Part shown: positions 6,705-11,591 of the stretch, piece by piece | Layout of the letters: every line of letters starts with the position of its first letter | Numbering within the stretch: the stretch's first letter is position 1 | Source of the DNA: an uncultured Brachyspira sp. | GTDB lineage: Bacteria > Spirochaetota > Brachyspiria > Brachyspirales > Brachyspiraceae | Assembly (NCBI GenBank): GCA_934725525.1 | Contig: CAKVCG010000048.1 | Coordinates: 1-11,591, forward strand | Direction of reading: 5' to 3' | Length of the DNA: 11,591 bases | The notes under the pieces: model-generated | What the model saw: the letters and a program-made list of their open reading frames with translations, nothing else | Database searches by the model: none | Told to the model about the DNA's origin: nothing | Program-made: the position numbers and the translations under genes

Positions 6705-9700
6705 ATGGAAAATTCTGACATCGCTAACCTCTTAATTGATAGATTCACAGAAAGCGAAGAATATAAATATTTAAATATAAACGAAATAAAAACTATATGC
6801 GGACTAAAAGGCGGAGGAGATGTTTTATTTTTCGCCTCTCTTTTTAAAGAAAAAAATGAAAGCTTTTTAATAATAAAAGAAAACGAAAGCGAGGCTATGC
6901 TTTTAAGTCAGTCTCTCAATTTTTATAATATTCCAAATTATTATTTTCCCGCTTACGACAGTGTTCCTTTTACAAAAATGTCTCCGATAACGGATATAGC
7001 TCAAGAGAGAATAAATATTTTGTATAAACTTATAAATAAAGAAAAGTGCATAATAATCGCCGCTATAAATTCAATGGCAAAAAAACTGCCTAATAAAAAC
7101 GATTTGGAAAAATTATATATTCCAATAAAAATAAACGAAAAATTAAATTTGGAAGATTTAAGATTAAAACTCTACGATTTGGGTTATATAATAGAAATGG
7201 AAGTTTCGGAAATTGGAACCGCGGCGATTCGAGGAAGCGTAATAGATATTTTTTCGATAGGCTACGATAATCCGATAAGGGTTGAAATGTTTGACGATTA
7301 TATTGAGAGCGTAAGATTATTTAAAATAGAAAACGGACGCTCGTTCGAGAATTTGGAAGAAGCGATTATATATCCTATGCGAGAGACCGTTTATAACGAT
7401 TCTATGATAGAAGAATTTTTGAAACGAGAAGATATTGAAGCGGAACTTAAAAATAATATAATTCAAAAAAAATATTTTGCGGGAAGCGAAAATTTACTTT
7501 CAATGTTTTATTCCAATTTGGAAACTATATTCGATTATTTTGAAGAAAAAAAAATATTTATAGACGATAGCGTAAAACTAAAAAATAAATTTATAAATAT
7601 TTTAAATTCCATAGAAGAAAATTTTAACGGCTCGGATAATATTTTTAGAATGATAGGGAATATAGGCGAATTATATATTGACTTCGATTATTTTGACGAG
7701 ATAATGAAAAAATCAATAAATATATCTCCTTTCATAATCGAAAACGACGCTTATAAATTTAATTTTATAGAAGGCGAATCTTTCAAATCGAGGTTGACGG
7801 ATTTTTTGGATTATATAAGAGATTATAGAGAAAAAGATTATTTAATAATTTTATCCACGGGACATTTTGACCAAGCCGATAGATTCTATAAAATAATGCA
7901 AGATTTGGAGCCGACTATAATCGTAGACAATATAAACGATATAAGCGTAAATATAAAAGAGGATAATACTGAAGAAAATATTATAACCGACGATAAAAAA
8001 ATAGATTTAACAAATAATAAAAACAATTTCTATATTATAACAGCTCCCGCTTCTTCGGGCTTTGTAAAAGACGATATAAAAACCATATTCGTAGCCGATT
8101 GGGAAGTATTTGGAAGAAAAAGGAAAAAGATAAAAAAACTTCCAAAAGTAGGCAAAAATATAATAGACACTTTCGTAGATTTGAATGTCGGAGATTATGC
8201 CGTTCATGTAAATTACGGTATAGGAAAATATTTAGGTTTAACAAGGAAATATTCTAACGGAAAAGAAAAAGATTATTTGACTTTGGAGTATGCCGAAGGA
8301 GATAAATTATATATTCCCGTAGAACAGATGAATTTTGTTCAAAAATATATTTCTGGCGGAGGACATAATCCAAAATTAACTTCTTTAAGAACGAGCGCTT
8401 GGGAAAAAATAAAGAGCAAAGCGAGAGCGGATGCGCTAAAAACGGCAAGAGAGCTTATAAGATTATATACGATAAGGGCTAATATTCAGGGAAATGTTTA
8501 CGGGCATGACACTCAATGGCAGGACGATTTCGAGGCTTCGTTTAAATACGAGGAAACGACCGACCAATTAAAAGCGATTAACGATATAAAAAAAGATATG
8601 GAAAATGGTAAAATGATGGATAGACTTGTTTGCGGGGATGTCGGTTTTGGAAAGACCGAAGTGGCTTTCAGGGCTATTTTTAAGGCTATAATGGCGGGCA
8701 AACAATGCGCGATGCTATGCCCTACTACGATTTTATCTCAACAGCATTATAATACGGCAAAGAACAGATTCAAAGATTTTCCAATAGAGATAGATATATT
8801 GAATAGATTCTCTTCGCCTAAAGAAGCTAAAAAAAGCAGAGAAAATTTAAAAAACGGAGAATGCGATTTAATAATAGGAACTCATACGCTTTTGTCGAAA
8901 AATATAGAATTTAAAAATTTGGGGCTTATAGTAATAGACGAAGAGCAGAGATTCGGAGTAAATCATAAAGAGGCTTTGAAGAAATTAAGATTAGAAACGG
9001 ATGTTTTGACTTTATCGGCGACTCCGATTCCGAGAACTTTGAATATGGCTTTAACGGGAATAAGAGATATAAGCGTAATTGAAACTCCTCCGTTAAACAG
9101 AATCCCCGTGAAAACTTTTGTTATGGAATTTAACGAGGAGACGGTTGTGTCGGCGATAGAGAGAGAAATTGAAAGAAAAGGGCAGGTATTTTATTTATAC
9201 AACAGAGTGGAAAGCATAGATTCTTTTGCGCTTTTTGTGAAAAAATTATGCCCGAAAGCTCGAATATGCATAGCTCATGGACGAATGTTAGGAAAGCGGC
9301 TTGAAAAAATAATGAAAGATTTTATCGATTATAAATACGATATATTGGTTTCTACAACGATAATAGAAAACGGAATTGATATACCGAATGCAAACACTAT
9401 TTTAATAGAAAACGCGCATGCTTTGGGACTCTCCGAACTTTATCAATTAAGAGGAAGAGTGGGAAGAAGCGACAGAGAGGCTTACGCTTATATGTTTTAT
9501 CCTAAAAATTTGGCTTTAAGCGAAGTCGCTTATAAGAGATTATCGGCGATTTCGGAACATACCGATTTGGGAGCGGGGTTCAAAATAGCGATGCGAGATT
9601 TGGAAATAAGAGGAGCGGGAAATATTTTAGGAAACGAACAATCGGGAATGATTTATCAAGTAGGATACGAACTTTATGTTCAAATGCTCGAAGAAGCGAA

Positions 9701-10367
9701 AAACGAATTTAACGGAGAGATTAAAGAAGTTACTTTTGACACGGTTATAGATTTTAAATACGATTTATATATACCCGATTTTTATATTTCGGACAATAAA
9801 GAAAAAATATCGGTTTATAAATTGATTCTTCGCTCCCAAAACGACAGCGATATAGAATCGGCGAAAGAATATATGACTGACAAATATGGAAAAATTCCTA
9901 AAGTAATAGAAGATATATTTGAAATAGCTAAACTTAAAGTAATATTGAAGAGAGCGAGAATATTATCGGTTATAGAAGGGCAAAGTTCGATATATATCAA
10001 ACTTGACAAATATTCCCGCATAGACATAAATAAACTTATGCGACTTGCGGCCTCCCAAGATTCTGGAGTTTATTTCGATAAAGAAAATTTGAATCAACTT
10101 ATATTGTCGAATATCGAAGGGACGGAAAATAATTTAAATCTAAAAATAGAAAAAGTAAAAAATCTAATATTGGAAATAGAAAGCCATGAAATAAATATTA
10201 AAGAAAATAAAGACAAATCGGATAAAGAAGAAGCCGAAAAAAGCGCAAATATAACGAATATAATCGAAGCGAATTTGGAAGCTCAAAAAATAGAAAATAA
10301 AAAATCGCAAGCCAAAAGAAAGACAAGAAAAAAGCCTTTAAAAGTTATAATAAGAAAGTCAAAATAA
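6705..10367 (+). CDS. mfd: Transcription-repair coupling factor Mfd (ATP-dependent DNA translocase)
   Basis: A 1220-residue Mfd, which pushes stalled RNA polymerase off damaged DNA and recruits UvrA. Domains in order: a UvrB-like N-terminal module (about 1-350) with AYDSVPFTKMSP and GTAAIRGSVIDIF (171-183); a lysine/aspartate/asparagine-rich linker (about 405-445); the RNA-polymerase-interacting CarD-like domain (about 485-570) with VGDYAVHVNYGIGKY from about 495; and the RecG-like motor. In the motor are Walker A GDVGFGKT (644-651), DEEQ (745-748), TLSATPIPRTL (from 769), STTIIENGIDIP and the LRGRVGRS motif (915-922). The C-terminal regulatory domain (TVIDFKYDLYIPDFYISD) follows. Family members are usually about 1150-1180 residues; the excess is mainly a charged tail ending in a strongly basic stretch (1199-1220). 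No Shine-Dalgarno precedes ATG 6705, yet the next in-frame Met is too far inside the domain to be the start. All motor residues are present. It seems monocistronic. Confidence 0.97.
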   Translation: MENSDIANLLIDRFTESEEYKYLNINEIKTICGLKGGGDVLFFASLFKEKNESFLIIKENESEAMLLSQSLNFYNIPNYYFPAYDSVPFTKMSPITDIAQERINILYKLINKEKCIIIAAINSMAKKLPNKNDLEKLYIPIKINEKLNLEDLRLKLYDLGYIIEMEVSEIGTAAIRGSVIDIFSIGYDNPIRVEMFDDYIESVRLFKIENGRSFENLEEAIIYPMRETVYNDSMIEEFLKREDIEAELKNNIIQKKYFAGSENLLSMFYSNLETIFDYFEEKKIFIDDSVKLKNKFINILNSIEENFNGSDNIFRMIGNIGELYIDFDYFDEIMKKSINISPFIIENDAYKFNFIEGESFKSRLTDFLDYIRDYREKDYLIILSTGHFDQADRFYKIMQDLEPTIIVDNINDISVNIKEDNTEENIITDDKKIDLTNNKNNFYIITAPASSGFVKDDIKTIFVADWEVFGRKRKKIKKLPKVGKNIIDTFVDLNVGDYAVHVNYGIGKYLGLTRKYSNGKEKDYLTLEYAEGDKLYIPVEQMNFVQKYISGGGHNPKLTSLRTSAWEKIKSKARADALKTARELIRLYTIRANIQGNVYGHDTQWQDDFEASFKYEETTDQLKAINDIKKDMENGKMMDRLVCGDVGFGKTEVAFRAIFKAIMAGKQCAMLCPTTILSQQHYNTAKNRFKDFPIEIDILNRFSSPKEAKKSRENLKNGECDLIIGTHTLLSKNIEFKNLGLIVIDEEQRFGVNHKEALKKLRLETDVLTLSATPIPRTLNMALTGIRDISVIETPPLNRIPVKTFVMEFNEETVVSAIEREIERKGQVFYLYNRVESIDSFALFVKKLCPKARICIAHGRMLGKRLEKIMKDFIDYKYDILVSTTIIENGIDIPNANTILIENAHALGLSELYQLRGRVGRSDREAYAYMFYPKNLALSEVAYKRLSAISEHTDLGAGFKIAMRDLEIRGAGNILGNEQSGMIYQVGYELYVQMLEEAKNEFNGEIKEVTFDTVIDFKYDLYIPDFYISDNKEKISVYKLILRSQNDSDIESAKEYMTDKYGKIPKVIEDIFEIAKLKVILKRARILSVIEGQSSIYIKLDKYSRIDINKLMRLAASQDSGVYFDKENLNQLILSNIEGTENNLNLKIEKVKNLILEIESHEINIKENKDKSDKEEAEKSANITNIIEANLEAQKIENKKSQAKRKTRKKPLKVIIRKSK

Positions 10368-10422
10368 TAGGACGCCCGATTTTGAATTAGTTAACTTTCT
10401 TATTAGAAACGATAAAAAATAG

Positions 10423-10450
10423 TTGAAATTTTTTAATAGTTTTATATAAT
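10423..10450 (+). promoter_or_regulatory. Promoter of the leucine-rich-repeat lipoprotein gene
   Basis: TTGAAA (10423-10428) and a perfect TATAAT (10445-10450) lie 16 bases apart. The predicted start near 10457 leaves a leader of about 43 bases, containing AAGGA (10484-10488) 12 bases before the ATG. This makes the gene independent of mfd. The remainder of 10368-10500 shows no clear terminator for mfd. Confidence 0.6.
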
Positions 10451-10500
10451 TATAGCGGATGTGAAATATTTTTATTGAAATTCAAGGATTCTGAGAATTT

Positions 10501-11301
10501 ATGAAATATATTTTATTATTTTTATGCATTTTAAATTTATCTTGTAAATATAATGTTTCCAACCCCGTTATGACGCTTAAAGATTATACCGTGGGGAGCG
10601 GAAAAGTTTATTATGTCTCTTCAAGCGCGACTATAGAGGAGATTGAAGAATCTTTAAGGAATAATTATCATTCTCTCGAAAAATATAAAATAGTGGTAAC
10701 AAACGGAAGCGATATATCGACTCGAATTTTAACCAATATAGCGGCGGTTATTAAAAAAGGTTCTTTTAATAATGTGGAAGTGGATATAACTAAAACAAAA
10801 ATAACGGAGATTCCAGCCAATATATTTAAAAACATGGGAAATTTAGAGAGTATTGCCTTACCCGATACCGTCAAAAAAATAGAAAAAGACGCTTTTTCTG
10901 GTTGTTCTCTATTATCCAATATTCGATTTTCAGGCGGTTTAACGGATATATTAGGCGGCGCTTTTTCCGGTTGTTCGAGTTTGCCATTGGTAATGCTTTC
11001 TTCCAAATCGCTTACAAATATATCTACAGGCGCTTTTTCCGGTTGTTCTTCTTTGGTTAATTTGATTTTGCCCGCGAATATAAGTAATATAGACGGCTCC
11101 GCTTTTAATAACTGTTCCAAATTGGCAAATGTCGAATATTTAGGCACTAATAAAAATGTTAAAGGTTCTCCTTTCGCAAGCGGTTCAAATCCAAATAATT
11201 TATATTTACCGTCAATGGATGGAACGACTAATAAAATCAGTTCCAGCTTTTTGGGTAAAAGTTGGGCGACTACTAATTACGGAAAACATATTCCAAATTA
11301 A
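10501..11301 (+). CDS. BspA/TpLRR-type leucine-rich-repeat lipoprotein
   Basis: A 266-residue exported protein. The N-terminus (MKYILLFLCILNLSC) is a short signal peptide whose Cys15 is a plausible lipidation site; the lipobox LNLSC is relaxed, as is common in spirochaetes. Residues about 30-100 form a non-repeat N-terminal region. From about 101 to 240 there are roughly five to six repeats of 23-24 residues of the LRR_5/BspA kind, with core AFSGCSSLxxLxLP: units begin near NIFKNMGNL (107), DAFSGCSLL (130), GAFSGCSSL (153), GAFSGCSSL (177), SAFNNCSKL (200) and a decayed SPFASGSN (223). These form a curved beta-rich solenoid. In oral and intestinal anaerobes and treponemes, such surface proteins are associated with binding host or bacterial partners; a role here is inference. 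It has its own promoter. A similar cell-surface family is often expanded in Brachyspira (recollection). Confidence 0.88.
   Translation: MKYILLFLCILNLSCKYNVSNPVMTLKDYTVGSGKVYYVSSSATIEEIEESLRNNYHSLEKYKIVVTNGSDISTRILTNIAAVIKKGSFNNVEVDITKTKITEIPANIFKNMGNLESIALPDTVKKIEKDAFSGCSLLSNIRFSGGLTDILGGAFSGCSSLPLVMLSSKSLTNISTGAFSGCSSLVNLILPANISNIDGSAFNNCSKLANVEYLGTNKNVKGSPFASGSNPNNLYLPSMDGTTNKISSSFLGKSWATTNYGKHIPN
10888..11118 (+). repeat. Tandem DNA repeats encoding the leucine-rich repeats
   Basis: The 20-base block GGCGCTTTTTCCGGTTGTTC occurs identically at 10957-10976 and 11029-11048. It appears with two mismatches at 10888-10907, and as a diverged copy around 11098-11118. Spacing is 69, 72 and 69 bases, that is 23, 24 and 23 codons, so the reading frame is kept. 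Identity is concentrated in the AFSGCS core while the intervening bases differ. Confidence 0.85.
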
Positions 11302-11343
11302 AAATTTAAAAAATCTTAATCGATTACTTTATAAGTATTTTAC

Positions 11344-11372
11344 TTGATTATATCCTTTTTGTATAATATAAT
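11344..11372 (+). promoter_or_regulatory. Promoter of the phosphohexomutase gene, with two overlapping -10 boxes
   Basis: TTGATT (11344-11349) lies 17 bases before TATAAT (11367-11372). A second TATAAT overlaps it at 11362-11367, sharing one T, and could be served by TTTACT (11339-11344), also 17 bases away. The leader is about 35-40 bases and contains AAAGG (11399-11403), 12 bases before the ATG. Upstream, TACTT/AAGTA/TACTT (11325-11345) can form two alternative five-base hairpins; they lack a T-run and are not called a terminator. Confidence 0.6.
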
Positions 11373-11415
11373 AACTATTAAAGAAATTTTTATTTATTAA
11401 AGGTAGATTTAAAAA

Positions 11416-11591
11416 ATGGAAAAAATCGTAGAAGAGAGAATAAATTCATGGCTTAACGGCGCTTATGACGAAGAGACTAAAAAAGAAATAAGAGATTTGA
11501 TTGATTCAAAAAATGAAAAAGAATTAACGGACGCATTTTATAGAGATTTGGAATTTGGCACGGGCGGACTTAGAGGAATAATGGGAGTAGG
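11416..11591 (+). CDS. Phosphoglucomutase/phosphomannomutase family protein, 5' end only
   Basis: Fifty-eight codons and two bases are present before the window ends. The sequence starts MEKIVEERINSWLNGAYDEE and reaches LEFGTGGLRGIMGVG (45-58), which is the hallmark N-terminal region of the alpha-D-phosphohexomutase superfamily, particularly the PGM2/PgcA-like branch that has a preceding helix with a tryptophan (Trp12). The GTGGLRG segment precedes the active-site serine loop, which lies beyond the window. The enzyme would interconvert hexose 1- and 6-phosphates (glucose or mannose). Which sugar it prefers, and whether the gene is complete, cannot be seen. The start is supported by AAAGG 12 bases upstream and a promoter at 11344-11372. 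Confidence 0.85.
   Translation, partial: MEKIVEERINSWLNGAYDEETKKEIRDLIDSKNEKELTDAFYRDLEFGTGGLRGIMGV

Noticed and set aside
10396..10409. TTTCT/AGAAA hairpin after mfd as a terminator
   Set aside because: Five A:T-dominated pairs, no T-run after it; too weak to call.
10668..11147. A 159-codon open frame on the minus strand, antisense to the LRR gene, with a repeated EQPEKAP motif
   Set aside because: The repeat is just the complement of the AFSGCS-encoding DNA repeats; it lacks a ribosome-binding site and overlaps a well-supported gene fully.
11325..11345. TACTT-AAGTA-TACTT alternating hairpins after the LRR gene, as an attenuator or terminator
   Set aside because: Five-base stems with three-base loops, no T-run and no leader peptide; likely chance in AT-rich DNA.
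1..11591. Search for CRISPR arrays, tRNA/rRNA genes, insertion sequences, phage genes, retrons or toxin-antitoxin pairs
   Set aside because: No regularly spaced direct repeats outside the LRR gene, no transposase or reverse-transcriptase motif, and no intergenic gap long enough with a tRNA-like fold that I can see.

Overview
The window looks like a stretch of chromosome from an anaerobic spirochaete, most likely a Brachyspira or close relative. This is inferred from the very AT-rich DNA with matching codon use (ATA, AGA and TTA common), a ferredoxin-linked 2-oxoacid oxidoreductase operon, short lipoprotein signal peptides with relaxed lipoboxes, and a BspA/TpLRR-type leucine-rich-repeat lipoprotein. 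No sequence search was run, so the genus is a recollection-based inference.

Layout. Positions 1-1486 (+) carry the end of an operon for a four-subunit-type 2-oxoacid:ferredoxin oxidoreductase: the 3' end of the alpha subunit, the beta (thiamine pyrophosphate) subunit and the gamma subunit. These are tightly packed, with an ATGA stop/start overlap between the first two. A convergent junction follows, with a weak AT-rich hairpin at 1508-1527. Reading leftward from 5915 to 1590 (-) is a three-gene operon: coaBC (coenzyme A biosynthesis), an ABC ATPase of the MacB/LolD family, and a 787-residue FtsX/MacB-type permease. A very good sigma70-type promoter sits just upstream of coaBC, with an inverted repeat across its -35 element. 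Next comes an unrecognised small lipoprotein (6590-6057, -), divergent from mfd (6705-10367, +), the transcription-repair coupling factor. Downstream are a small leucine-rich-repeat lipoprotein (10501-11301, +) and the start of a phosphohexomutase gene (11416 to the window edge, +), each with its own clear promoter.

How the genes fit together. The left block is fermentative energy metabolism, in which oxidative decarboxylation of 2-oxoacids makes acyl-CoA and reduced ferredoxin. The coaBC gene makes the CoA precursor 4'-phosphopantetheine, so it is loosely related, but it is on the opposite strand and shares an operon with a transporter instead. The mfd and phosphohexomutase genes are housekeeping. 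The two lipoproteins are the accessory, envelope-facing part of the window. I see no tRNA, rRNA, CRISPR array, insertion sequence, phage gene or defence locus. No intergenic gap exceeds about 140 bases. I did not find a convincing undescribed system; the observations listed are modest.
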